Shown: positions 1 through 7,442 of the stretch, in pieces
Layout of the letters: every line of letters begins with the position of its first letter
Numbering within the stretch: the stretch's first letter is position 1
Translations under genes and position numbers: made by a program
Source: Clostridium swellfunianum
GTDB taxonomy: Bacteria; Bacillota; Clostridia; Clostridiales; Clostridiaceae
Reading direction: 5' to 3'
Assembly: GCF_023656515.1 (NCBI RefSeq)
Contig: NZ_JAMOFV010000006.1
Location: forward strand, 2,729,957 to 2,793,956
DNA: 64,000 bases
The notes under the pieces: generated by a model
Seen by the model: the letters and a program-made list of their open reading frames with translations, nothing else
The model's database searches: none
Told to the model about the DNA's origin: nothing

Positions 1-13
1 TCACCCCCTCCTA
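1..13 (-). promoter_or_regulatory. Ribosome binding site of a gene beyond the left edge
   Basis: On the minus strand the stop codon of the ABC-2 permease overlaps a very strong Shine-Dalgarno sequence, AGGAGGGGGTGA, that runs to the first base of the window. Another gene of the same operon must start at or just beyond the edge. By analogy with similar exporter operons it could be a second ABC-2 permease, but this cannot be seen. Confidence 0.6.
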
Positions 14-835
14 AAATCTCTCAAGAGAACCGGATTCTTTAACTTTATTTTCTATAGCCATAAATAGAATTCTTCCTAACATTAGTATTATAAAGCCTTC
101 TACTAAACACATCATAATATTGAAACTGGCACCTTTTAGTCCTTCTCCATTGACCATAACCTGCCTTGCAGCTTCTATGCCATAGGTAAAAGGGATTCCC
201 TTTGACAAAAACCTCATCCACTCTGGCATAATAGCTATAGGAAAGGTTATTCCACAAAGTATCATCATAACTCCTCTTGCCACGTTTACAGCCGCATTAG
301 CTTCCTTAAGCCATAAAATTATACTGGCAAACAAAGCACCTAAGCCGTAAACCCCTGGCATCATTATAATGAATATAAAAACCCATTGAAGTATGCTGCC
401 TGTAAAGTGTATTCCATAAATAAATCTATATTCTATTACAGATACAAGGGATATAAATACAGCTTGAAATACTGATACAAGGCCACCTCCAATAAGAAGG
501 TCAAATTTATTTATTGGACAAAGCCAGTTTGACTCAAGTGTTCCTCTTGTCTGCTCTTCTCTAAGGTAGGTGCCAAAGCTCCACATAGTTGTATTTACCC
601 ACATCCAGGCCATAGTACCTACAACTATAAACCCAGCATAGCTGCCTGTTCCAGTTGCATTTTTAAAGGCCTCTATACCTGACATGTCTGGCCCAGACAA
701 TCCAATTGCACTCATTATATATAATAATGGAAAGATTAATGGCCAAATTATAAGTTGAATAAACCAAGAAGGATACCTGAGCATTTGTGTTAAGTCCTTT
801 AAAAAAACCGCATAAATAGTACGAAGTCTTCTCAT
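11..835 (-). CDS. ABC-2 type transporter permease
   Basis: Integral membrane subunit of an ABC exporter, 274 residues, the usual length for ABC-2 permeases. About six hydrophobic segments are visible (near residues 25-45, 70-90, 115-135, 145-170, 175-200 and 235-260), with the family-like stretch 'SNWLCPINKFDLLIGG' between segments two and three. It starts 8 bases downstream of the ATPase gene and is surely cotranslated with it. Substrate is unknown. The absence of bacitracin- or lantibiotic-type neighbours gives no hint, and a drug, peptide or lipid exporter are all possible. Confidence 0.85.
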   Translation of the reverse strand: MRRLRTIYAVFLKDLTQMLRYPSWFIQLIIWPLIFPLLYIMSAIGLSGPDMSGIEAFKNATGTGSYAGFIVVGTMAWMWVNTTMWSFGTYLREEQTRGTLESNWLCPINKFDLLIGGGLVSVFQAVFISLVSVIEYRFIYGIHFTGSILQWVFIFIIMMPGVYGLGALFASIILWLKEANAAVNVARGVMMILCGITFPIAIMPEWMRFLSKGIPFTYGIEAARQVMVNGEGLKGASFNIMMCLVEGFIILMLGRILFMAIENKVKESGSLERF

Positions 836-843
836 AGCTCCAC

Positions 844-1842
844 CTACTCTCTCAAACTCTTGCCTGTAAGGTGAATAAATACATCCTCAAGAGAAGGCTC
901 AAGTACATTTATATTTAATATTTGGGATTTGTTTTTAGATATACAGTCTAACAGCTTTTGAATTATAGTATTTCCATTGGTGTGATGTACAGTTAAAGTG
1001 TAGTTTCTTTTCTCAGAGTTGTAATCATTTATGACGTTCTTTATATTTTCAAGTGACTTTATTTCATTGATTAGTTTATCGTCTGCTTTAGTAAGTTCAA
1101 TTTTTATGCTTTTTACTTCGTTAATACTTTTCTTAAGATTTTCAGGAGTATCCAATGCAATTATTTTCCCACCATCTATAATAGCAATTCTATCGCAGAG
1201 AAAATCCGCTTCCTCCATATAGTGAGTAGTTAAAAGCACCGTTCTGCCTTCCTGCTTTATATCCATAATTATTTCTCTTAGATTAAGCGCTGACTGCGGA
1301 TCCAGTCCTAGGGTTGGTTCATCTAGAAGAACCACTGGAGCATTTGGAATTAAGGCCTTACCTAAGGCAACCTTTTGCTTCATACCTGTTGAGAACTTTT
1401 CAACAAGTTCATCTGCTTTTTCTACTAAACCAAGCCTGTTTATTATCTCATCAGCCCTCTTTTTTGCTTCTTTTTTATTGCAACCATAAAGAGAAGCAAA
1501 ATATTCAAGGTTTTCACGAGCCGTAAGCTTCCAATATATACTCCTATCTCCTGCCAGTACAGTACCTATATTTTTAAGTGCCTGCATAGGACTTTTATCT
1601 ACGTCTTTTTCCATAACACATACACTTCCGGAGGTTGGTCTCAAAAGGCCTGTAATCATCTTTATAGTTGTAGTTTTTCCCGCTCCATTTGGACCAAGCA
1701 GACCAAAAATTTCTCCTTTATATATATCAAAACTAACTCCATCTACAGCCTTAAATTCCTTCTTTTCTATAGTTCTAAAAAACTTCTTTTTTCTACTGAT
1801 AAAATACTTTTTTAAATCTTTAACCTCAACAGCTCTCTCCAT
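844..1842 (-). CDS. ABC transporter ATP-binding protein
   Basis: Cytoplasmic ATPase that powers the neighbouring ABC-2 permease. 332 residues. Walker A 'GPNGAGKTT' is near residue 50, the signature is the variant 'FSTGMKQK', Walker B 'VVLLDEPTLGLDP' follows, and the switch histidine is in 'LLTTHYMEEAD'. The C-terminal about 100 residues form the accessory domain found in DrrA/CcmA-type exporters. The N-terminal extension 'KKYFISRKKKFFRTIEKKEF' is typical of clostridial ABC-2 exporter ATPases. It lies third-from-promoter in an operon headed by a DUF2089 regulator. Confidence 0.9.
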   Translation of the reverse strand: MERAVEVKDLKKYFISRKKKFFRTIEKKEFKAVDGVSFDIYKGEIFGLLGPNGAGKTTTIKMITGLLRPTSGSVCVMEKDVDKSPMQALKNIGTVLAGDRSIYWKLTARENLEYFASLYGCNKKEAKKRADEIINRLGLVEKADELVEKFSTGMKQKVALGKALIPNAPVVLLDEPTLGLDPQSALNLREIIMDIKQEGRTVLLTTHYMEEADFLCDRIAIIDGGKIIALDTPENLKKSINEVKSIKIELTKADDKLINEIKSLENIKNVINDYNSEKRNYTLTVHHTNGNTIIQKLLDCISKNKSQILNINVLEPSLEDVFIHLTGKSLRE

Positions 1843-1856
1843 CTCAATACATCCTT

Positions 1857-2117
1857 TTAAATTACTATTTCAACTATGGTTCCATCACTGCTTTTTATGT
1901 CCACTAATTTTAACCCCTTATAGTCCTTTAAAATGTTGAAACCTTTTTTAAGTTCATGTAAATCTACCATATCAATATACTGCTGACTTTCAGCAGGTGC
2001 GTATTTTTTAGCTATTCTTATTCCTACATTTCCAAAGCCAAGAGCACCTTTAACAAGCCACATAGGTGCTGGAAGCTTAATTACCTTTCCTTCATTGGTC
2101 CTAATATAAATTCTCAT
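1857..2117 (-). CDS. Small conserved protein of the DUF2089/SHOCT operon
   Basis: 86-residue protein of unknown function. A TTG at 2135 is possible, but AGGGGA lies six bases before the ATG at 2117, so the shorter protein is preferred. It has no membrane segment. The C-terminus 'VDIKSSDGTIVEIVI' closely resembles the C-terminus of the upstream neighbour ('VDIQTADGDIVDISIE'), so the two proteins appear to share a small beta-rich domain and may come from a duplication. It lies between the YvlB-like gene and the exporter ATPase. A role in membrane-stress sensing is inference only. Confidence 0.65.
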   Translation of the reverse strand: MRIYIRTNEGKVIKLPAPMWLVKGALGFGNVGIRIAKKYAPAESQQYIDMVDLHELKKGFNILKDYKGLKLVDIKSSDGTIVEIVI

Positions 2118-2127
2118 AGCAAATCCC

Positions 2128-2496
2128 CTACTCAATTGAAATGTCTACTATATCTCCATCAGCGGTTTGAATATCAACAATCTTGCCTTCAAGACCAGAA
2201 TCTATAGCATCCATAATTGTTTTTATGTCTATGTCCACCCCATTTTCCTTTAGCCCTGGTACATTTTTGATTGAGCTGCCAACAGCTTTTAAAAATCTTA
2301 CTGGTACATTTACATTTACGTTGTCTTTGTCATGGGATAACACCTTAATTCTCAGCATCCTATCCAAGTTGCTTGATACTGGCATCTCTGAAACAGCAGT
2401 AGTCTTATTTAGTGCCTCAATAAGCTCTGTAGCCTTATCAGAATTAATTTTCCCCTCTTCAACCATCTTTAAAATTCTTTTAACTTCTTCTTTCAT
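2128..2496 (-). CDS. SHOCT-like (YvlB N-terminal type) domain protein
   Basis: 122-residue soluble protein. The first 30 residues, 'EEVKRILKMVEEGKINSDKA', match the short helical SHOCT-like domain at the N-terminus of YvlB-type proteins ('iLkmveeGKIsaeEA.eLl.al'). The rest is a predicted beta-rich domain ending 'VDIQTADGDIVDISIE', repeated in the next gene. Its second helix pattern also occurs at the C-terminus of the DUF2089 protein upstream ('ILDMLEKGEITPEQAINMM'), so three consecutive proteins share small modules. Function is unknown; partnership with the regulator is likely from the shared modules. Confidence 0.7.
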   Translation of the reverse strand: MKEEVKRILKMVEEGKINSDKATELIEALNKTTAVSEMPVSSNLDRMLRIKVLSHDKDNVNVNVPVRFLKAVGSSIKNVPGLKENGVDIDIKTIMDAIDSGLEGKIVDIQTADGDIVDISIE

Positions 2497-2528
2497 TAAT
2501 AAACCCCTCCATTTATATCTAATAAATT

Positions 2529-2894
2529 TTATTCTTCTTTCATCATGTTAATAGCTTGCTCTGGTGTAATTTCACCTTTTTCAAGCATATCTAATATATC
2601 CTTGCTTGCCATTGCTGGCTTTTTAACTACTGTATAGCCAAGAGCTGTAACCACATCATCAAGCTTTGCTCTAACTGTTGGATAAGATATTCCAAGCTCC
2701 TTTTCAACATCCTTAATATTGCCTCTGCATTTCAGAAACACTTCCATAAAATTAAGCTGCTCGCTGCTTAGGTACTCAAATTTTGAAAATTCAAAGTCGT
2801 TTTCTATTACCGTATTGCATTTACTGCACTTAAGCTTTGTAACTCGTAGCTTTGCACTGCAGATAGGACATTTGCTTATAACTCTATATGCCAT
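2529..2894 (-). CDS. DUF2089 family regulator with zinc ribbon
   Basis: 121-residue protein, first gene of the exporter operon. It starts with a zinc ribbon, two CxxC pairs ('CPICSAKL' and 'CSKC'), followed by a helix-turn-helix-like region 'NIKDVEKELGISYPTVRAKLDDV' around residues 60-80 and a C-terminal SHOCT-like helix pair. This is the DUF2089 architecture, which is thought to be a DNA-binding regulator. The upstream position right behind a good sigma-A promoter suggests autoregulation and control of the exporter. Start ATG is preceded by AGAGGTGATTTA. Confidence 0.8.
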   Translation of the reverse strand: MAYRVISKCPICSAKLRVTKLKCSKCNTVIENDFEFSKFEYLSSEQLNFMEVFLKCRGNIKDVEKELGISYPTVRAKLDDVVTALGYTVVKKPAMASKDILDMLEKGEITPEQAINMMKEE

Positions 2895-2955
2895 TAAATC
2901 ACCTCTAACTCTCTATGCGAGAATTAACAATTAATTCGAATTATTGTCTATATTT

Positions 2956-2984
2956 ACATTATAATGCTGCAGTTTATAAAAATC
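2956..2984 (-). promoter_or_regulatory. Sigma-A promoter of the DUF2089-exporter operon
   Basis: On the minus strand TTGATT and TATAAT are separated by exactly 17 bases, about 60 bases upstream of the DUF2089 start codon. Between promoter and gene lies AT-rich sequence with TTCGAA and AATTAATTGTTAATT, which may hold an operator. Confidence 0.7.
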
Positions 2985-3035
2985 AATATGTAAATTAAAT
3001 ATTTTAATATTATATTTATATTATTTTATAAAAAT

Positions 3036-3072
3036 TAAACCTTTGATTAAAATAATTAATCAAAGGTTTAAA
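3036..3072 (-). terminator. Rho-independent terminator after the bactofilin-like gene
   Basis: A near-perfect stem AAACCTTTGATTA / TAATCAAAGGTTT with a short loop lies just after the stop codon, followed on the minus strand by AATTTTTAT. It closes the yhbD/yhbE-like unit. Confidence 0.8.
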
Positions 3073-3076
3073 TAAA

Positions 3077-3862
3077 TTAATCTACCTTAATTTGATTCTC
3101 TACTCTTGCACCATCAATTATATCTAGCTTATTCTTATATTCTACTGTATCTATGATACAGCCTATTCCTATAGTCACATTATTTCCTCTAACAATCTTA
3201 GCTGTGGTATATTCAAGATAAATATCATCACCTTCAATAATTTCTGTTGTAAGTCCAACACTATGGCTTGTAAACATGCTTACTATTCTATTCCAAATAC
3301 CACTTACCCCTAATTCTCTAACTACAATTTTCTCTCCACCAATTTCTTTCGCAGAACAAAATCCTCCAACTCCTATGTCGATGCTGCCTGCATTAAGAAG
3401 TCCGCCTATTTTAAAAGAACCTCTTGCAATAAATTCCTCAGACTCACAATCATCCTCAATATCTATTCCCCCAGAAATTCGAACATTTTCCCCATTTAAA
3501 CTTCCACCTATTTCTTCAGATCCAGATATACTAATTTCATCACCTTTTAAATCTTTTTCAATATTAGCTGATCCAGAAACTTTTATTTCAGTACATTGTA
3601 CAGGTCCTGTTATACGTGATGAGCCGCTAATTTTAATCTCTGCAGCCTCCATGCTTCCAGTAATACGAGATGATCCACTAGTTTTAAATTCTTTAGCCTT
3701 AATATTTCCTTCAACCTTTCCAGAACCGCTTATGTGGAACTCATTGCACTCTACATTCCCCGTAATTTTTCCGGAACCGCTTATTTTAACCTGGTCATAA
3801 ATTCCACCACCAGCACTACCTGAACCTGATATTTTCAAACTTCCAACTGTTTCATTATTCAT
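3077..3862 (-). CDS. Polymer-forming cytoskeletal (bactofilin-like, YhbE-type) protein
   Basis: 261-residue cytoplasmic protein. Residues about 8-130 consist of repeats of the type 'xISGSGxIxGxVxCxE', roughly every 17-20 residues, which is the right-handed beta-helix pattern of bactofilin-like proteins (for example 'IKISGSGKITGN', 'FHISGSGKVEGN', 'IKISGSSRITGP'). A less regular C-terminal part follows ('GIGCIIDTVEYKN' with further beta-helix-like turns). It is directly downstream (17 bases) of a YhbD-like gene, the same order as Bacillus subtilis yhbD-yhbE. The role is probably structural; the exact function is not known. Confidence 0.8.
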   Translation of the reverse strand: MNNETVGSLKISGSGSAGGGIYDQVKISGSGKITGNVECNEFHISGSGKVEGNIKAKEFKTSGSSRITGSMEAAEIKISGSSRITGPVQCTEIKVSGSANIEKDLKGDEISISGSEEIGGSLNGENVRISGGIDIEDDCESEEFIARGSFKIGGLLNAGSIDIGVGGFCSAKEIGGEKIVVRELGVSGIWNRIVSMFTSHSVGLTTEIIEGDDIYLEYTTAKIVRGNNVTIGIGCIIDTVEYKNKLDIIDGARVENQIKVD

Positions 3863-3879
3863 AATATATCCTCCCTCTT

Positions 3880-4500
3880 TTATAGCTTAAGCTTCAAATT
3901 TTCAATTGCCTTGCTTATATTAACCTTCAAAACCAGCTTTGCTCCTGTTTCTATCAAAATTTCATTAGGCAAACCTATCAAGAAACATACAGCTACACCA
4001 AACTTTCTTATAAGAACTATTTCACAATCTTTACCCTCAAAATTTTTATAGTGAGCTTCCATAGTTGTGAGAATAAGCTTACCTTCATCTAAACTTATTT
4101 CTCCAGAATGAAGAAAGATTTCTAATAGCCCAACATACAATATTTTTTCAAAAGGAAACACTTTAACTTCCCCATGAAAGCTTTCATAAATCTCTAACGC
4201 CATTTGTGAAACAATGTTCCTTCTCAAAAGCTCCTCTTTACTTAAAATCACATCTGATGGAACAGGCGAAAACATTTCAGCCAGCTCATCAAGCGATGCA
4301 TCATCCTTCATGTTTTTAATCTTATCTATTCTTTCAAGTATCTTATCTCTTGGAAAGAATGTCTCCTGTCCTGTATAGCTAGACTTTTTTATAAACCATT
4401 CCTCAGGTATAAGGTTCTTGCGCTTCCACCTGTAGAGTTGCCCGTAGGAGATGTCTGTTAGCTCAAGAAGGTCTTTTTTCGAGATTAAGTTCTCTTCCAA
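3880..4500 (-). CDS. YhbD-like (DUF4004) HTH protein
   Basis: 206 residues. The N-terminus, 'LISKKDLLELTDISYGQLYRWKRKNLIPEEWF', is a MerR-like winged helix, followed by 'KKSSYTGQETFFPRDKILERI', the hallmark of YhbD/DUF4004 proteins. The C-terminal half has no recognisable domain. Start is TTG with AAGGGCGTG upstream. It is cotranscribed with the bactofilin-like gene. It probably regulates, or is the cytoplasmic partner of, the polymer protein; no ligand is evident. Confidence 0.75.
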   Translation of the reverse strand: MEENLISKKDLLELTDISYGQLYRWKRKNLIPEEWFIKKSSYTGQETFFPRDKILERIDKIKNMKDDASLDELAEMFSPVPSDVILSKEELLRRNIVSQMALEIYESFHGEVKVFPFEKILYVGLLEIFLHSGEISLDEGKLILTTMEAHYKNFEGKDCEIVLIRKFGVAVCFLIGLPNEILIETGAKLVLKVNISKAIENLKLKL

Positions 4501-4536
4501 TGTATCACGCCCTTGTTATATTATTGGTATGTTTTT

Positions 4537-4565
4537 AGTGTAACATAACATTGTTTCGTTGTAAA
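4537..4565 (-). promoter_or_regulatory. Candidate promoter of the yhbD-yhbE-like unit
   Basis: Minus-strand TTTACA and TACACT are 17 bases apart, about 40 bases before the TTG start of the YhbD-like gene. The -10 differs from consensus at two positions, so it may need activation. Confidence 0.45.
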
Positions 4566-4590
4566 TATGGATTTGTAAAATACCAAAAAT

Positions 4591-4620
4591 AAAAAAGTTA
4601 TCGCATTTCGCAATAACCTT
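4591..4620 (-). terminator. Terminator of the sipW/TasA-like operon
   Basis: Minus-strand hairpin GTTATTGC-GAAAT-GCGATAAC followed by TTTTTTATTTTT, about 10 bases after the stop of the last TasA-like gene. Confidence 0.85.
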
Positions 4621-4629
4621 TAATCACAT

Positions 4630-5163
4630 CTATTGTATTACAGTTTTAATCATTAAATATCTCAAAGATATTTTAATATCTTTATCCTCTTTTATGAATT
4701 TATTATAACACTTTACACTAATAGTTCCGGCGAGCATTTTATCTTTCTTACCATTAGCATTAAAGAGACGACTCATAGCCAAATAATTTTCCAAGGTTAG
4801 TATTGTAGTAATAGGGATAGTGGTTTCCTTATTTATTAACTTGGTTGGCGCTATAGGAGATAAAAACTGTGCAACTTCTCCTTGAAGCTCAAAAGAAGCA
4901 TTTATATCTTGACTGCAATTTTTTGTAATCTTAATATAAGCTGGTATTGTAAGTTTAGGGTCTGGAGATTCATTTATAACTTCGCCAACTGTTATAAAAT
5001 CCTCTGTAGTAGCAACACTTGAGCTTATTTGAACTTCTTTTTTTACTGAAAACCAAGAATATGTCCTAATATTATTGAAGGTTATAAAACCTATGAATAA
5101 TATTATTAAACATATAAATTTTGTTTTAAGTTTAATTGAATCAGTATCTTTTAGCAATTTCAT
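4630..5163 (-). CDS. Secreted TasA/camelysin-like protein (short)
   Basis: 177 residues. A lysine-rich N-terminus and one hydrophobic segment (residues about 15-32) are followed directly by 'RTYSWFS', the aromatic 'TYxWF' junction typical of SipW-processed TasA/camelysin-family precursors. The rest is predicted beta-strand rich with no catalytic motif. It is the last gene of a four-gene unit that starts with a SipW-type signal peptidase; AGGAG lies 8 bases before the ATG, 14 bases after the preceding stop. It probably forms or caps an extracellular fibre with its neighbours. Sequence identity to TasA itself is weak, so the family call rests on the N-terminus and context. Confidence 0.6.
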   Translation of the reverse strand: MKLLKDTDSIKLKTKFICLIILFIGFITFNNIRTYSWFSVKKEVQISSSVATTEDFITVGEVINESPDPKLTIPAYIKITKNCSQDINASFELQGEVAQFLSPIAPTKLINKETTIPITTILTLENYLAMSRLFNANGKKDKMLAGTISVKCYNKFIKEDKDIKISLRYLMIKTVIQ

Positions 5164-5177
5164 TGTATATTCTCCTA

Positions 5178-5813
5178 CTACTCAGAGTAAACTGCCCCAG
5201 CAATATTTTGCCTTGCCTTCACCTCAAAAATAATATTAACGTCATCACCTTGATGAGTATTATTAGCTAGAGAGGAATCTAATAAGAATCTAAATTTGCA
5301 TACAAGTTTTTCATTTGAAGCAAACACTTTTGGAACTCCACCTTGGGGATCTAAATTGTTATTTAGTCCGGAATTAAAGGTAACTATAGGTTCACCAAGC
5401 TTACTATCAGCTGTTTCATATATAAGATTATTGGGATCCATATCATTGTTTTTATATATCTTAGCTATAATTTTATATGCGTTGATATCCCCGACACCAT
5501 TATTAAAAACTTTATCTTCTGATAATAAGTTTAGATTTCCCATAAGCACCATATCGAGGTTCCCTGCATTGCTGAAGTATATAACCTTCTCAGCAGAAGC
5601 CTCTCCTGGCTGTATCTTTCCTAAATCTATTACAGCTTTAGCCTCATCATTTATGTCGAGCTTAAAGGTTCCAACTTGGATTTTACCACTGCTGACTACA
5701 CTAGCGGTAAACCAAGTATAGGTACTAGCCCCTGCTAATAGTACTGTTAAAGCGAATAATATTAAACTAGCTAACAGTTTTTTATTATTAAACGTATTAA
5801 TAAATTTGTTCAT
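5178..5813 (-). CDS. TasA/camelysin-family secreted matrix protein
   Basis: 211 residues from the ATG at 5813, which has AGGAG seven bases upstream; the longer reading frame to 5864 has no such site. The hydrophobic segment (residues about 13-32) ends in 'GASTYTWFTASV', then 'SSGKIQVGTFKLDI' and 'GKIQPGEASAEKVIYFSNAGNLDMVL', which match the TasA/CalY pattern 'f.aGtldl.i.......l.PGd...k.f.v.N.Gsld..v'. Exported through Sec, processed by an ER-type signal peptidase, and expected to be surface-exposed as a biofilm or fibre protein. It is third in the sipW operon, behind a hairpin that may lower its expression. Confidence 0.8.
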   Translation of the reverse strand: MNKFINTFNNKKLLASLILFALTVLLAGASTYTWFTASVVSSGKIQVGTFKLDINDEAKAVIDLGKIQPGEASAEKVIYFSNAGNLDMVLMGNLNLLSEDKVFNNGVGDINAYKIIAKIYKNNDMDPNNLIYETADSKLGEPIVTFNSGLNNNLDPQGGVPKVFASNEKLVCKFRFLLDSSLANNTHQGDDVNIIFEVKARQNIAGAVYSE

Positions 5814-5850
5814 ATCTATTCTCCTAAAGAAGCAGTCATAATAAATGGAA

Positions 5851-5892
5851 TAAAAATTATACAACCATAGACTTAAATTTACCTATGGTTGT
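5851..5892 (-). terminator. Intercistronic hairpin between two TasA-like genes
   Basis: A strong stem ACAACCATAG / CTATGGTTGT is followed on the minus strand by ATAATTTTTATT. The short U-run makes it a partial terminator or RNA-stabilising stem that could set the expression ratio of the genes on either side. Confidence 0.55.
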
Positions 5893-5901
5893 ATCTTATA
5901 A

Positions 5902-6531
5902 CTATTTAGATGCCACTAAGTCCTCAGTAGTAAGGTTCAACTCTGCCTCAACTGATGCTCCTTGATAATCGTTCTCCGCAGAGCTATTTATTCTAACTTC
6001 ACCTTGCTCTATAATAAAAGTTCCATTTTTCGAAAGCTCTTTTGTTTCTGAATTATTTATAGCATCCATTAAGTCTTTTATAGGCAAAAATTCCCCTTTT
6101 GAATCAAATATTGTTTCATCCCCAAATTTAACTACAGTATTAATTTCAAAATACTTAGCTTTATCTGATTCAGTATCTAATACTAAAGGTGTGGCAGTTT
6201 CCGACAATTCATTATCAACAATACTTCTTTTCTTTACAGTAAGTATCAACTCAGGATTGATTTTCATACTCTTATTTCCTGTAACTTCTGCTCTAAGTGG
6301 CTTAAGACTTTCAACACTTCCTGGAACTGCATCATTCAGTGTGAATAATTCAAATTTTTGCTCTCCAACCTTATTATTTATCGTATAAGTAACAGTTTCT
6401 ATTTTATTATTTACACTCTTTACTTTTGCTGTAAACGCAGCATAAGTACCAATCCCTGCTCCAATTGATAAGGTTCCAACTAAAATCAAACTCGTTAGAA
6501 TCTTCTTGTTACATGTAATTTTATTAAACAT
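5902..6531 (-). CDS. Secreted SipW-type substrate, TasA-like
   Basis: 209 residues. Positively charged start 'MFNKITCNKK', hydrophobic segment about residues 11-32 ending in 'GAGIGTYAAFTAKVKSVNN', the glycine-rich/aromatic junction of TasA-like precursors. The mature part begins with a beta-rich region and the 'AVPGSVESLKPLRAEVTGNKSMKINPELILTV' segment that parallels the 'PGd...l...v.N.g......l' region of camelysin-like proteins. It lies directly downstream of the SipW-type peptidase with its own AAGGAG site. Likely an extracellular fibre component. Confidence 0.7.
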   Translation of the reverse strand: MFNKITCNKKILTSLILVGTLSIGAGIGTYAAFTAKVKSVNNKIETVTYTINNKVGEQKFELFTLNDAVPGSVESLKPLRAEVTGNKSMKINPELILTVKKRSIVDNELSETATPLVLDTESDKAKYFEINTVVKFGDETIFDSKGEFLPIKDLMDAINNSETKELSKNGTFIIEQGEVRINSSAENDYQGASVEAELNLTTEDLVASK

Positions 6532-6671
6532 CTTTCTCTATCTCCTTACTATTTCTTATTTTGTATTTCAGTAATTTATATTATGTCAGTGTTTAGTCAT
6601 AACCTGTTTCTTATTCTTTTCACTTGGCTGCCTCCATTTTCTTATAATTTATATTTCCACATTACCCTTTA

Positions 6672-7211
6672 TTACTCAGCTGCACTTTGTTTTTTAAGCT
6701 CTGATAATATGGTTTTAACCTCACCAAATATAAGTATAAAAATAGGAATGAATATGAATAGTACAATTCCAACCTTACTATTAACAAATTCTAGAACCCA
6801 TCCACCATAAGGAATTCTGAACGCTAAAATACCAACTACGTTGCTATATGGCACCGGCTTTGAGTCCTCAACATTATTGGAATCACCTTTGGTAACAAAA
6901 TAAACATTTTTATTTTCTATTTTTACGTTTGTTACTCTATGTGTAATTAAGTCATTATTTTCAGTTTTATATGTTATAACATCTCCTATTTTTACTGAAT
7001 CCGCATCTATGCTTTTAGCAAAAATAACATCTCCAGCCTTTATCCCTGGATCCATGCTACCACTTAAGACAGTCATCATTTTATATCCAAATATTGAAGG
7101 CACATAAGATTTATTTTCTCTGTTATTTATTAAGGAATAAAGAGATCCTAAAAATAGTAGTATTAAAAGTCCAAATAACAAATTATTTATCAATTTGATT
7201 GTTAATTTCAC
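6672..7211 (-). CDS. sipW: Signal peptidase I, ER-type (SipW-like)
   Basis: 179 residues from a GTG at 7211 that has AAGGAG seven bases upstream; the longer frame would put this site inside the coding region. One N-terminal membrane segment precedes the catalytic box 'VLSGSMDPGI' (Ser about 52). The second catalytic residue is the histidine in 'DLITHRV' (about 91), not lysine, as in SipW and eukaryotic/archaeal signal peptidases. A second hydrophobic segment lies near the C-terminus ('VGIVLFIFIPIFILIFG'). It heads an operon with three TasA-like substrates, so it most likely cleaves their unusual signal peptides. Confidence 0.88.
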   Translation of the reverse strand: MKLTIKLINNLLFGLLILLFLGSLYSLINNRENKSYVPSIFGYKMMTVLSGSMDPGIKAGDVIFAKSIDADSVKIGDVITYKTENNDLITHRVTNVKIENKNVYFVTKGDSNNVEDSKPVPYSNVVGILAFRIPYGGWVLEFVNSKVGIVLFIFIPIFILIFGEVKTILSELKKQSAAE

Positions 7212-7402
7212 AACAATTCTCCTTAAAAACATATAAAATTCGATTTCATTCGAATTATAGACATAAATGTAAAAAATATACATAATATTCAGACAAAATA
7301 TAAATATTTAGCATTAAAGGAGTCTACTTACTCATGTTGTCTAGCAGTTCTCTAGTGCTTGTATATTTATATAGCTACCTGAATTATAATTAAGAGCATA
7401 AC

Positions 7403-7425
7403 AAAAGGGAGTATATCACTCCCTC
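7403..7425 (-). terminator. Terminator after the DUF5305 gene
   Basis: Minus-strand stem GGGAG-TGATATA-CTCCC followed by TTTTG, 18 bases after the stop codon. It closes the kinase-regulator-peptidase-DUF5305 unit. Confidence 0.65.
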
Positions 7426-7442
7426 AAAAAATCCTTCATTCA

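Noticed and set aside
1031-1526. Plus-strand open frames over the exporter ATPase gene
   Set aside because: Antisense shadows of a strongly conserved gene, without ribosome binding sites or family matches.
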